From positions 69,730-104,020 of the forward strand of contig NZ_JAUNHI010000006.1 of the NCBI RefSeq assembly GCF_030524025.1: DNA of 34,291 nt, in the 5' to 3' direction. This document shows, piece by piece, positions 1 through 7,849 of this stretch (position 1 is its first letter; every line of letters starts with the position of its first letter). Origin of the DNA: Actinomyces sp. Lineage in GTDB: Bacteria > Actinomycetota > Actinomycetes > Actinomycetales > Actinomycetaceae. Both the position numbers and the translations under genes were made by a program. A model generated the notes under the pieces. The model saw only the letters and a list, made by a program, of their open reading frames with translations. It was not told the origin of the DNA and did not search any database.

Positions 1-419
1 GCTGGCCCAGCGCCGCTAGGACCCCGCGCTTTGATTTTTTCGGGGGCTGGGTGGGTGTGTCGGGGGCCCGGTATTTGAGTCCGGGGCGTTGCGGTGATCC
101 CGGGGGTGTCGGCCCCGGAATCACCGCAGATCCACGCTTTGACCGACTCAGCCCCGGACTCATGTCGCCGGCCCCGGACTCATGCGGCCGGGATCAGCGG
201 GGGGCGTGCGACCTCGCCGACCAACCGCACCCGCGATGGGAACCACGCGAGGGACGTCACTCACGGGCGTTGGCCCGCCTGCCGCAGAACGATGCGGTTT
301 CCTTCGGTGGCCTGAGGCCGCCTGCCTCGGTTGGTGTCCGACGCGGACACGTGAAGTCTCCGCGGGCGGCGACTGGGCGGGGCGAGCGGGTCGCCACCTT
401 GTGGCGCCTCCTCCCAGTC
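1..419. other. noncoding stretch with no supported gene
   Basis: I see no convincing gene here. Short open frames exist on both strands but overlap one another, lack good ribosome binding sites and give low-complexity Arg/Pro/Gly translations typical of high-GC shadow frames. There is a short direct repeat, GCCCCGGACTCATG, at about 152-165 and 172-185. A small hairpin (CGCCAC-CTT-GTGGCG) lies near 391-405. The stretch probably holds decayed sequence upstream of the gene remnant at 455-592, but no homology to the matching lipoprotein is visible upstream of the repeat element. Confidence 0.5.
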
Positions 420-454
420 CCGATCTCGAGGTGTCGTATGTCCCGATCTCGGCG
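420..454 (+). repeat. 35-bp dispersed repeat, copy 1
   Basis: This 35-bp element begins CCGATCTCGAGGTGTC and ends GTCCCGATCTCGGCG. It matches the reverse complement of 30248-30282 at 33 of 35 positions, the differences being in the central GTAT/ATAA. It carries two direct copies of CGATCTCG 23 bp apart. In this copy an extra GTC before the first half extends the direct repeat to GTCCCGATCTCG (417-428 and 440-451). It sits exactly where homology of the following gene remnant begins, so it may mark a recombination or insertion breakpoint. The family is not one I can name. Confidence 0.75.
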
Positions 455-592
455 GGGCAGGGCACGCGGGTGTGCCTCGTGTGGCCCGACACCGGGCAGG
501 ACGCCGTCGTCGTGGACCGCATGATCCCGGAGGACTCGATCTTCCGGTACCCGTCCTGGCGCCTGACCGACGTTCCGGTCGAGTCGGCCTGA
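455..592 (+). pseudogene. 3' remnant of an OmpA-type lipoprotein gene
   Basis: The frame ending at the TGA at 590-592 encodes a stretch matching the C-terminus of the intact OmpA-domain lipoprotein at 15194-16795. The remnant has CLVWPDTGQDAV then WRLTDVPVESA; the intact protein has CAVWPDTDQDTV then WRLTDIPVTEA at its end. The DNA is also closely similar, for example GTGTGGCCCGACACCG in both. Only about the last 45 codons remain. There is no start codon or ribosome binding site in a sensible place, and the homology stops at the 35-bp repeat immediately upstream. I read it as the tail of a deleted or recombined paralogue, probably not expressed. Confidence 0.75.
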
Positions 593-689
593 GTGCTTCG
601 CCGCCCCGGTGCGCAGGCCGGCGAAGAAGTCTGCGCGGCCGAGGGCTCACCGGTAGATTGGCGGCCATGATTCAGCGGAGCACGACACG

Positions 690-3122
690 ATGACGACGAC
701 GCACCCTCCGGCCGATCCTCCTCGACGGATGGGCAGCTCCTACGTCCTGGATGAGCGGATCGGCGTGGGCGCCCAGGGCGAGGTCTGGCTCGCCCACGCC
801 GTGGCGGCCCCGGAGAGGGCCCTGGCGGTCAAGGTCCTGCGCGCCGAGCTCATCGAGGACCCCGGCGTCGTCGAGCGCTTCATCCGCGAGCGCTCCACCC
901 TCATGCGCGTGTCCTCCCCCCACGTCGTGGGCGTGACGGACATGGTCGTCGAGGGCTCCAGCTTCGCCATCGTCATGGAGCATGTCGGGGGCGGGGACCT
1001 GCGCCGTCTCCTGGAGGTCTCCGGGCCCCTGACACCGGCCGAGATCGCGCGGGTGGGTGCGGCTCTGGCCCAGGGGCTGGCGGCGGTCCACGCCGCCGGC
1101 ATCGTGCACCGGGACGTCAAGCCGGCCAACGTGCTCATCGACCGGGGGACCGGCGGGCGGCATGCCGCGGGGCCCGACCAGGCGGCACAGGCTGTGCAGG
1201 CAATGGCCTCCTCGACGATGACCCTGACCGCCTGGTCGCCGCGGTTGGCCGACTTCGGGGTGGCGCGCATCTGCGACACCGTCTCCTCCTCGCGTGCCAC
1301 CGGCGCCATCGGCACCCCGCTGTACATGGCCCCCGAGGTCCTCGACCCGGCTGCGCCCGGTCCGGCCGTCGACGTCTACTCCCTGGGGGTCGTCCTCTAC
1401 GAGGCGGCCTGCGGGACGCCCCCCTTCCAGGGCGCGCCCGCCCAGGTCCTGGCCCAGCACGCGCGCCGCGACCCCGGTCGTCCCGAAGGGCTGCCCGACG
1501 CCCTGTGGGAGCTGATCGTCCGGATGCTGTCCAAGCAGCCCGCCGAGCGTCCCAGCGCCCAGGAGGTGGCGGCCCGGCTCCATGAGCTCTCGCCGTGGTT
1601 CGTCGGCCTGCCCGCCGCCCCCCGCCTGGCCGACCCGCCCGCCTCCCTCCCCTCGGCGGTCCCCTACGAGTGGACCGACACCGGCACGACGCCGCTGACC
1701 GCGGCCGAGGGCGCCGACCCCACCGAGAACTACGGCATCACCCCGATGCTCATGGTCCCCACGGGGACGCAAGGGTCCCCCGTGGGCCCGGCCTCCCCGG
1801 CCGCCCCCACCCCGGCCGTGCCGGGGGCCTCGCCGGCGGTCGGCCCGGTGGCGCCCGGACCTCGGGCCCGCAGGCGCCGCCGCGGCCTGCTCATCGGCGC
1901 CGCCGTGCTCGTCGTCGTCCTGGTGGTCAGCGCCGTCGGCGTGTTCCTGTGGCGCTCGCGCATCGGCCAGGATGCTCTGGCCGGCAGCGTCGCCGCCCTG
2001 CCCGCCGCGGCCACCGCCACCGAGGTCATGCGCCTGGCGGGGACCTACGACTACCGCGTGGCACCCGACGGGGCGATGCTGCTGGCCAACGGCGCCGACG
2101 GCTGGGGCCTGTACGACCTGGACTCGGGTGCCACCGAACCGGTGTGGCAGGGGGAGTGCATCTACGCCGAGTTCTGGACCAACGAGCAGGTGCTGTGTGA
2201 GCACCTCGACAGTGCCCTCCTCGTGAGCGGCGACGGCGCGACCACCTCGGACATCCCCGGCCCTGCTGAGCGGGAGCTCCTGGGCACCACCGGCACCGCC
2301 GCGATCCTTATCGACGGCTGCTACAACGGCTCGATCGTGGCGGTCGGGGCCGACGGCGCCGAGCTGTGGCGGGTCGACGGGGGCTACTCCGCGGCACGAG
2401 TGAGCGATGATCTCGTCGTCACCTACGAGTCGGGGTCCAAACGCGTCCAGGTACTGGATGCGGCCACCGGTGACATCGTGCTCAGCCAGGCGGCCTCCGA
2501 GCTGCCCGACTTCGACACCGCCGCGCCGGCCGGGGTGGGGGTGGGGCGCTACCTCGAGGGCTTCTACACCGAGGGGACCGACCTTAAGGTCTTCGACCCC
2601 TCGGGGACGCAGGTGGGAGCCGTCGAGGGCTTGGGGACTCAGGCCGAGGCCGGCTGGGTGCTGTCGACCGAGCGTTCGGCCGAGGACTTCTACAACGCCT
2701 TGTCGCAGTCCGGCGCCGACCCGGCGGCGGTCAACGTCATCGGTGCGCGCAAGCACGCGGTCGTCGAGATCGACACCTCCGCCTGCACCGCCTCCCTCCA
2801 AGGGGAGGATGTCTCCTTCGAGGTGCCCGCCCCCACATCGGAGGAGACCTGTGTCATCACCCCGGTCGGTCTGATCGGCGGGGACCGGGCCGTGCTGCTG
2901 GGGACCGGTGAGTACTCAGTGGACTCCCAGGCCACCGGAGACCGGGTGGTCGCCTACGACCTGGGGGATGGCTCGGTGCAGTGGCAGGTGCGCGGCACCT
3001 TCGTGTCGGCGCTGCCGGCCTCGGAGCAGGTGGCGGGCACGGCCAAGGGCAGCCCGCGCCTGCTCGTCCAGGAGGGCGGCAGCTCGGGTGACCTTGTCAT
3101 CTACGCGATCGTCCCGCGCTGA
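690..3122 (+). CDS. membrane Ser/Thr protein kinase with extracellular propeller-like domain
   Basis: This is an 810-residue eukaryotic-type (Hanks) kinase. The kinase domain occupies about residues 17-305. It has the glycine loop GVGAQGEVW (25-33), the ATP lysine K48 in AVKVL, the catalytic loop HRDVKPAN (140-147), DFG (188-190) and MAPE (213-216). About 30 extra residues, rich in Ala/Gln/Ser/Thr, lie between the catalytic loop and DFG. A Pro/Ala-rich linker leads to an RRRRRG stop-transfer motif and one membrane helix (about 399-421). The outer part of about 390 residues has repeated short blade-like units such as GWGLYDLDSG and VQVLDAATGD, resembling PQQ/WD-type propellers. No PASTA repeats are present. 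It probably senses an external ligand and phosphorylates cytoplasmic targets; both are unknown. The start at 690 has only a weak SD (GGAG); Met14 is an alternative. It appears monocistronic. Confidence 0.9.
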   Translation: MTTTHPPADPPRRMGSSYVLDERIGVGAQGEVWLAHAVAAPERALAVKVLRAELIEDPGVVERFIRERSTLMRVSSPHVVGVTDMVVEGSSFAIVMEHVGGGDLRRLLEVSGPLTPAEIARVGAALAQGLAAVHAAGIVHRDVKPANVLIDRGTGGRHAAGPDQAAQAVQAMASSTMTLTAWSPRLADFGVARICDTVSSSRATGAIGTPLYMAPEVLDPAAPGPAVDVYSLGVVLYEAACGTPPFQGAPAQVLAQHARRDPGRPEGLPDALWELIVRMLSKQPAERPSAQEVAARLHELSPWFVGLPAAPRLADPPASLPSAVPYEWTDTGTTPLTAAEGADPTENYGITPMLMVPTGTQGSPVGPASPAAPTPAVPGASPAVGPVAPGPRARRRRRGLLIGAAVLVVVLVVSAVGVFLWRSRIGQDALAGSVAALPAAATATEVMRLAGTYDYRVAPDGAMLLANGADGWGLYDLDSGATEPVWQGECIYAEFWTNEQVLCEHLDSALLVSGDGATTSDIPGPAERELLGTTGTAAILIDGCYNGSIVAVGADGAELWRVDGGYSAARVSDDLVVTYESGSKRVQVLDAATGDIVLSQAASELPDFDTAAPAGVGVGRYLEGFYTEGTDLKVFDPSGTQVGAVEGLGTQAEAGWVLSTERSAEDFYNALSQSGADPAAVNVIGARKHAVVEIDTSACTASLQGEDVSFEVPAPTSEETCVITPVGLIGGDRAVLLGTGEYSVDSQATGDRVVAYDLGDGSVQWQVRGTFVSALPASEQVAGTAKGSPRLLVQEGGSSGDLVIYAIVPR

Positions 3123-3203
3123 GCGGGCAGGCCTGCCCATGGAGCCGCGGGCTGCTAACCGATACGGTCGTTCTGGACCGAGACGCCGATCGGCCCCGCC
3201 GGC

Positions 3204-3231
3204 CGCGGAGCGCCTCTTGAGGTGCTCCGCG
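3204..3231 (+). terminator. hairpin after the kinase gene
   Basis: The stem CGCGGAGC/GCTCCGCG continues through a G-T wobble and CCT/AGG to a CTTG loop, about 12 pairs in all. It lies 80 bp past the kinase stop and before the next ribosome binding site. A perfect palindrome, GGGCAGGCCTGCCC, also lies at 3125-3138. There is no T-run, as is common for actinobacterial terminators. Confidence 0.5.
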
Positions 3232-3295
3232 AGCCACCGGCACCCGGACCGATCGGCTACCCTCTGACCCTCGCACCTAACCCCTGGGAGGCACC

Positions 3296-3719
3296 ATGCG
3301 CCCGTCCTGCGCATCGCGGACCGGCTCCCCGTGCAGCGGGGTGTCCCGGCGTGTCGTTCTGGGCCTGCCGGTGCTCGGCGTGGCGGGGGCTCTGGCGGCC
3401 TGCTCGGATGAGGAGAAGCCAGTGGTGCGCACGACCGCCACGCCCACCGTCCGCGCCGGTCGACGTCGAGCAGGTGACCGTCTTCGTGTCGCGTTGCGGC
3501 TTCGTCACCGTTGCCGTGCTCGACGCCGATGCCGACGGCGCCCCCGCCATGGACGTCGATGCCGTCCTGACCCAGGCCATGCCCCTGGACGACCCCACTG
3601 CACCCGCAGGCCTGGAGCGCTACGCCGAGGCCATCGACGGATCGAGCGCCGGGCTGACCACCGAGGAGGAGACCACGGTCGATAGGGGCGAGTGCGCCTC
3701 TCGGGCAGGGGCGGCCTGA
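3296..3719 (+). pseudogene. frameshifted small lipoprotein gene
   Basis: A strong SD (GGGAGG) lies 5 nt before the ATG at 3296. The first frame gives a twin-Arg-containing lipoprotein signal peptide with lipobox ALAAC (Cys36), followed by SDEEKPVVRTTATPTV. After about position 3455 this frame degenerates into Arg-rich sequence. The +1 frame continues plausibly from APVDVEQVTVFVSRCGF to the stop at 3717-3719, with acidic, Ala-rich, normal codon usage. The reading frame therefore shifts once, near 3450-3465, within a run of Pro/Ala codons. A repaired product would be about 140 residues. It could be a true inactivated gene or a one-base sequencing error. The function is unknown; the neighbouring lipoproteins belong to the pilus region. 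Confidence 0.65.
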
Positions 3720-3733
3720 GGGGCGATGGCCCC

Positions 3734-3762
3734 TGTCGAAGGACGCCGGTAGCAGATATTTT
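3734..3762 (+). promoter_or_regulatory. likely promoter of the large pilin gene
   Basis: A TGTCGA -35 box (3734-3739) is separated by 17 bp from a TATTTT -10 box (3757-3762). The expected transcript start lies about 30 nt before the gene's ATG. TATTTTG recurs at 3776-3782. The local AT-richness stands out against the flanking DNA. Confidence 0.4.
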
Positions 3763-3796
3763 GAGAACAAGTAAGTATTTTGCGGAGGAGGAAACC

Positions 3797-5275
3797 ATGA
3801 TACAGCGACGTATCGACAGTCGTGAGCAGGGTGCAGCGACTGTGGAGTACGTCGGAATCGCATTCGTCGTTCTTGCGCTCATTCTGGTCATCGGAGCGAT
3901 GACCATGTCCGGCTCCGGAATCGCCTCAGCGATCGCCTGCAAAGTTGGGGAGGTGCTTGGGGCGGCAAGTTGCACGGCCGAGGAGGAGCATTCGGTCGTG
4001 CCACAGCCCGGAGATGTCGTCGTCAGCAGGGACGATGAGCGTCACTCGGCGAAAGGGACCGGTGCGGGGAACATTGGTGTTGTCGAGGCAGGTCTTTCCG
4101 TCACTGATGGTGGGACGCAGTCCTACCAAAGGAACGCTGATGGTTCCGGCTCGATCACCATCGGAGAGTCCTGGGCGGGGAGCGCGCACGGAAGCGTTGG
4201 AAAAGATATTGATAGTGGGTCCGCCGAGGTTGCTCTGCAGGCTAAGCTCGAGGGTGAGGTCCAGTACAATACTGACCAGGTCTACAACTGCCGCTACGGG
4301 GCGGCTGAAGGGGAGCGGGACTGCGAAGAGTTTCGGCAGCAATGGTCTAGGCAGCTGGCGGCAAAGGCGGACCAGGGTGTCGCGGACATGCTCAACGAGG
4401 ACGACACGATCGACGAAAACCCCGACGAAATTCGCGAATCTTGGCAGGGTAGGATAGCGATTACGGGAGAGGCGGGCGTCGAGGTCGAGGAGACCAAGGC
4501 GGGGGAGGTGAACCTCTCGGCCTCTGGGAAGATCGAGGGAGGCACTCGTTGGGATAGTACCTACGGAGTTGACGAGAATGGTGAAAAAGGACAGAAAAAG
4601 GGGTACTCGCAGACATACTTCTACTCCCTCGGAGGGGGTGCCAATGCCAGCGTCAAGCTCATGGAGGAGGAGTTCAACAGCTCCGGTATCGAGATAGCGG
4701 GATCCGCTGGCGTAAAAGTGAGCGGTGATGTCGGCGTCGAAACTAAGTACGAGTGGGATGAAAATGGAAATCTCTCCAAAGTGACGTTCACGACAACGAG
4801 CAACGTGCAAGGTGGGGCTCAGGCTGACGTCGGTGCCGAGGGAGAAGACAAGACGGGTGCAGACACCTCGCCGGCCGGTGGTCATCTCGATGTGCAGGGC
4901 GGACAGGCCGTGGAGACAACGGTGGCCATCGACATGGCATCTCTTACTGACGCCGAGAGGGCGACGGTTGAGCAGTATGTGGGATCGTTCCAGGGCTACA
5001 GTCCGATACTTCCCGCCGCGGCGTACAATCCGTCCAGCCCCGCGGCCCCGGATGATGCGCTGGGGACGGTCATCCACGAGAATGCGACTGTGACCAGGTC
5101 CGTTTACTCGACGCGCACCGCGTCGGAGGAGAACACCCTCGATGCGTGGTTCCTATCGTACACGACCTCTTCCGAGTACCAGAACAGGACCCTTGTCTCA
5201 CAGCAGTACCTGGCCGAGCCCGGGGCGGACGGCCGCCGACAGTACGTAGACACCCCTGGAGTGAATGTACCATGA
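3797..5275 (+). CDS. large Flp-type prepilin with long C-terminal domain
   Basis: The product is 492 residues, chosen from the ATG at 3797, which follows a strong SD (GGAGGAGG). A 12-residue basic leader ends in Gly12. The sequence after it is AATVEYVGIAFVVLAL, the type IVb/Flp prepilin signature with Glu at +5 and Tyr at +6. It closely matches the small Flp at 14841, sharing VEYVGIAF, the VIGAM motif and the IAS-IA-KV-E tail. Where Flp ends, this protein continues for about 430 residues. That extension is rich in Gly, Glu, Asp, Ser and Thr, contains two cysteine pairs (C48/C59 and C165/C176) and looks like beta-rich secreted sequence. No LPXTG motif or second membrane helix is seen. It probably is cleaved by the prepilin peptidase and sits in or on the Flp fibre, perhaps at its tip; that role is inference. 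The lipoprotein gene 34 bp downstream is probably co-transcribed. Confidence 0.85.
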   Translation: MIQRRIDSREQGAATVEYVGIAFVVLALILVIGAMTMSGSGIASAIACKVGEVLGAASCTAEEEHSVVPQPGDVVVSRDDERHSAKGTGAGNIGVVEAGLSVTDGGTQSYQRNADGSGSITIGESWAGSAHGSVGKDIDSGSAEVALQAKLEGEVQYNTDQVYNCRYGAAEGERDCEEFRQQWSRQLAAKADQGVADMLNEDDTIDENPDEIRESWQGRIAITGEAGVEVEETKAGEVNLSASGKIEGGTRWDSTYGVDENGEKGQKKGYSQTYFYSLGGGANASVKLMEEEFNSSGIEIAGSAGVKVSGDVGVETKYEWDENGNLSKVTFTTTSNVQGGAQADVGAEGEDKTGADTSPAGGHLDVQGGQAVETTVAIDMASLTDAERATVEQYVGSFQGYSPILPAAAYNPSSPAAPDDALGTVIHENATVTRSVYSTRTASEENTLDAWFLSYTTSSEYQNRTLVSQQYLAEPGADGRRQYVDTPGVNVP

Positions 5276-5309
5276 TGTCGACCAGTTGTGCACACCCCGG
5301 GAGTAAGAC

Positions 5310-5966
5310 ATGCACACGATGAGTAGGCGTTCGATCGTTGGTTTGACTGCGGCGCTGGGGCTCAGTGGGCTCGCGGCATGCGCAGGGAACGACGATGGTG
5401 GGGATAGCGCCGGAACACCGACATCGGTGGCAAGCACGCCCGCCGGAACGGTTGAAAGCGGCCCTCCGCTGATTGTCGAGGTGACGCAGCAGTCCACCGA
5501 CGGTACGAGCATTGAGGTGGTGACGGGGGTGAGCGTCACCCTTCCGTCGACACTCGGATCATTCTCTGACAGTAGTTCGGCGAAGCGTCGGGCCCGCTAC
5601 TATGCCGCCACCGATGATTTCGGTCTGATCGCCGTCGATACGGCGTCATTCAAGGTCGACGCGCCAGGCATGGCCGCCCGTGGTGAGTGGGAGGCGTCTC
5701 GTGAACAGGTCACCGAGCTCTCGGCGCTTATGGAAACGACATGGCCGGGCGCCGAATACGCATGGACATGGACCTGGACGCAGTCCGCTGATGCGTCGGT
5801 CTTCGATCCCGAAGGCGGCGCTGCCGGAGTGGTGGCGGTCGACGGCGCTGCTCTTCTCATGAGAACGACTGCCGGACAGGACCTCTACCTAGCCGCCTTT
5901 GCGCCACAGGGCGAGCTCGAGGGGAGCGCACCTCTCGCAGCGCTCGAGTCGCTTAGTATCAGGTGA
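5310..5966 (+). CDS. lipoprotein of unknown function
   Basis: This 218-residue protein has a basic N-terminus (SRRS), a hydrophobic core and lipobox GLAAC with Cys24. A flexible Gly/Asp/Ser/Thr linker follows, then a globular domain of about 150 residues. The SD GGGAG (5298-5302) favours the ATG at 5310; an in-frame ATG at 5319 is an alternative. The domain begins with a VSVTLPSTLGSF-like stretch. This resembles the TIRVPADLTPW opening of the lipoprotein at 18543, so the two may share a fold, but similarity is weak by eye. It lies 34 bp after the large pilin gene and is probably expressed with it. It may act on the cell surface next to the pilus. I cannot assign a function. Confidence 0.8.
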   Translation: MHTMSRRSIVGLTAALGLSGLAACAGNDDGGDSAGTPTSVASTPAGTVESGPPLIVEVTQQSTDGTSIEVVTGVSVTLPSTLGSFSDSSSAKRRARYYAATDDFGLIAVDTASFKVDAPGMAARGEWEASREQVTELSALMETTWPGAEYAWTWTWTQSADASVFDPEGGAAGVVAVDGAALLMRTTAGQDLYLAAFAPQGELEGSAPLAALESLSIR

Positions 5967-6326
5967 GCCGAACCACAACGACTGTGGGCAGGTGGTGCCT
6001 TCGTCTGGGTCGGCCGAGCCGCGGCCGGGGGCAGGGGGTAGGTCTCGTCGCCACGGCAGACCTGCGCCGGTGGCGTGTGGAGTCGCCTGAAAACGTGCCT
6101 GACCCGCACGGAGGTCGCGTTCCATTCATACGGGCATCAGGGGCGATCGCCGCGGGGCATGACTCGCCGTAGTAACGGTGTTACCTTCGTCTCAAGGCGG
6201 TTGCACCGATGGTCGGTAGCCAATCGGCTACCTATGATGGGGGACGTTCCAGTCGACCAAGATCGTTGCGTCTGTTAGTCACAACAATCTTGCTCGTCCC
6301 CTTGCGATGGGAAGGCTGCTGCCCAG
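5967..6326 (+). other. intergenic region upstream of the tad operon
   Basis: There is no gene in these 360 bp. A CGGCCG-AGCCG-CGGCCG hairpin at 6011-6027 may end the preceding two-gene transcript. The second half holds the tad promoter and an inverted repeat, annotated separately. Confidence 0.5.
6215..6238 (+). promoter_or_regulatory. tad operon promoter with overlapping operator-like inverted repeat
   Basis: The perfect inverted repeat GGTAGCC-AATC-GGCTACC (6215-6232) directly abuts a TATGAT -10 box (6233-6238). A good -35 box at the normal distance is not visible, which suggests a promoter needing an activator. The repeat covers the -35/spacer region, where a regulator would block or recruit polymerase. 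The response regulator encoded at 14095 is the obvious candidate, by inference only. The resulting leader would be about 80 nt. Confidence 0.45.
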
Positions 6327-7127
6327 ATGCTCCTCCTTCGAGGCCGAGATATTCTCGGTCCTGGCCTGCCTCCGGAACTCGATATCGACGAGGCTGCTCG
6401 CCGGCTCGCCGTTGGCGGCTCAGACTCTGTTCTGCTGGTGTCGAAATCAGGTCGGGATGCGCATGCGGCTGGAATGCTGAGGCAGGCGTTCGGTCCAAAC
6501 GATATTGCGGTAGTGACGCATACAACCAGCTCGCCGACGCGGCAGCTGCTCATCTCTCTGTGTCTCGCGCAGCTGATTGGTTCCAACCTCGGGCTGGCCG
6601 GCATCCTGCTCCGCGCACTGGAAGGGCAGGTCGCCACTCAAGCTCTTGTGACATCTGTGACCCGGCTGTCGTCTCCCGCGCCGTCATTGTCGCAGCACCT
6701 GCGCAGTCTCATTCCGGGAAGTATTTTCGCCATCGATGTCCAAGCGGGTAGTGTCTCATCAGTGTCCTCGCCCGAATGGCGATCAGTTGACGCGACGACC
6801 GTTGGCGCGTGGTGCACCGGAGGCAAGGCCGACAAACTCGCCGAAGGACTACACAGTAGTGGTCTGCCGCAGGTGACTGCTCCTGAGAGTGCGAGGCCGT
6901 GGGGTGCACGCGCATGGGCCGAGATGAGCACTCTGGCCGACGATCCCGACGTTCTGGTCAACCGCTTGTCCAGGGTCATTGGCTCTTCGTGTTGTCCGCA
7001 CTGCGGTCGCAGAGCCGGAGGGCGAGGTTGTCTGTTTTGCGGTACATCGGCGTCTGAGGCACCGGCGCCCGAAGTCTCTTTGCCCCGGTTGTCGGAGCCG
7101 AGGCAAGTTAGGAAGATGCGTTCATGA
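6327..7127 (+). CDS. unknown protein with C-terminal zinc ribbon, first gene of tad operon
   Basis: This 266-residue soluble protein matches no family I recognise. Residues 1-215 are a mixed alpha/beta-looking domain with no P-loop and no membrane helix. The end carries C223-x2-C226-x8-C235-x2-C238, a compact zinc-ribbon knuckle, in a Gly/Arg-rich setting. The ATG at 6327 has a GGAAGG SD about 11 nt upstream, which is rather far. The gene ends in an ATGA overlap with the CpaB-like gene, so it is translationally coupled to the pilus genes. Its position at the head of the operon suggests a pilus assembly or regulatory accessory. Confidence 0.75.
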   Translation: MLLLRGRDILGPGLPPELDIDEAARRLAVGGSDSVLLVSKSGRDAHAAGMLRQAFGPNDIAVVTHTTSSPTRQLLISLCLAQLIGSNLGLAGILLRALEGQVATQALVTSVTRLSSPAPSLSQHLRSLIPGSIFAIDVQAGSVSSVSSPEWRSVDATTVGAWCTGGKADKLAEGLHSSGLPQVTAPESARPWGARAWAEMSTLADDPDVLVNRLSRVIGSSCCPHCGRRAGGRGCLFCGTSASEAPAPEVSLPRLSEPRQVRKMRS

Positions 7128-7849
7128 ACCCTAGGCAGCGTCGAGGAGTTCTGCTCATTCTCGTGACCATCGTGGGAGCATTGGCGACTTTCGCAGCGGT
7201 ATTCTCCTATGTCAACACTGTGTCATCCCAAGTCGGGCCTATGACGACCGTCCTTCAGTTGACGACGGACGTGGCCGAACTTCAGACGATCACGAGCGAG
7301 CATGTCGCCGAGGTCGAGATCCCCGAGCGCTGGGCGCCGGAAACCGCGGTGCGTTCAACGGAGGAACTCGAAGGCATGGTCGCCTCGGGCACCTACACCG
7401 CCGGCTCGATCGTTCAGACGGGCATGTTGGAGAGCCCTCCCGGGCTGGCGCAAGGCTACCGTGAGGTGGCAATCGTCGTTGACGCTGAAACGGGCGTCGC
7501 GGGCAAGGTCCGTTCAGGTGACCATGTCGACATCTTGGCAACTATTCAAAACGAGCAGACAGGTGAGCAGACCTCGCAGGTTGTCATTCAGAACGCCTTG
7601 GTCATCGAGGTCGGGGTCGTGACTACTACAAAGGACGAGGACTCCTCTGGCAATTTCCAGGAGGGTGAGACCGTGCCGGTGACATTTGCTCTTTCGGCTG
7701 AAGACGCACTCAAGCTCACTTACGCCGAGAGTTTTGCTGTCAAGGTGCGCCTGGCACTACGCGGTGAAGGCGATGATGCCGCATCCGTGACGCAAGAATA
7801 CCCTATTCCAGGCGCACAGGAGATGCCCGATGCTGCTGTTAGTGAGTGA
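7124..7849 (+). CDS. CpaB/RcpC-like pilus assembly protein
   Basis: The protein has 241 residues with one N-terminal membrane helix (about 8-29) after a short basic start (NPRQRRG). A SAF-like region follows at about 45-115, with VAEVEIPERWAP and the GTYTAGSIVQTGML segment. The C-terminal part has the CpaB/RcpC pattern VAIVVDAETGVAGKVRSGDHVDIL. In diderms RcpC works with the secretin. Here no secretin gene is present, so in this Gram-positive setting it presumably acts in the wall zone around the fibre. It overlaps the preceding gene by 4 nt and the following gene by 20 nt. Confidence 0.8.
   Translation: MNPRQRRGVLLILVTIVGALATFAAVFSYVNTVSSQVGPMTTVLQLTTDVAELQTITSEHVAEVEIPERWAPETAVRSTEELEGMVASGTYTAGSIVQTGMLESPPGLAQGYREVAIVVDAETGVAGKVRSGDHVDILATIQNEQTGEQTSQVVIQNALVIEVGVVTTTKDEDSSGNFQEGETVPVTFALSAEDALKLTYAESFAVKVRLALRGEGDDAASVTQEYPIPGAQEMPDAAVSE

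Noticed and set aside
672-2801. 709-residue minus-strand frame opposite the kinase
   Set aside because: The Gly/Arg/His-rich translation has no domain, while the plus strand has a complete kinase.
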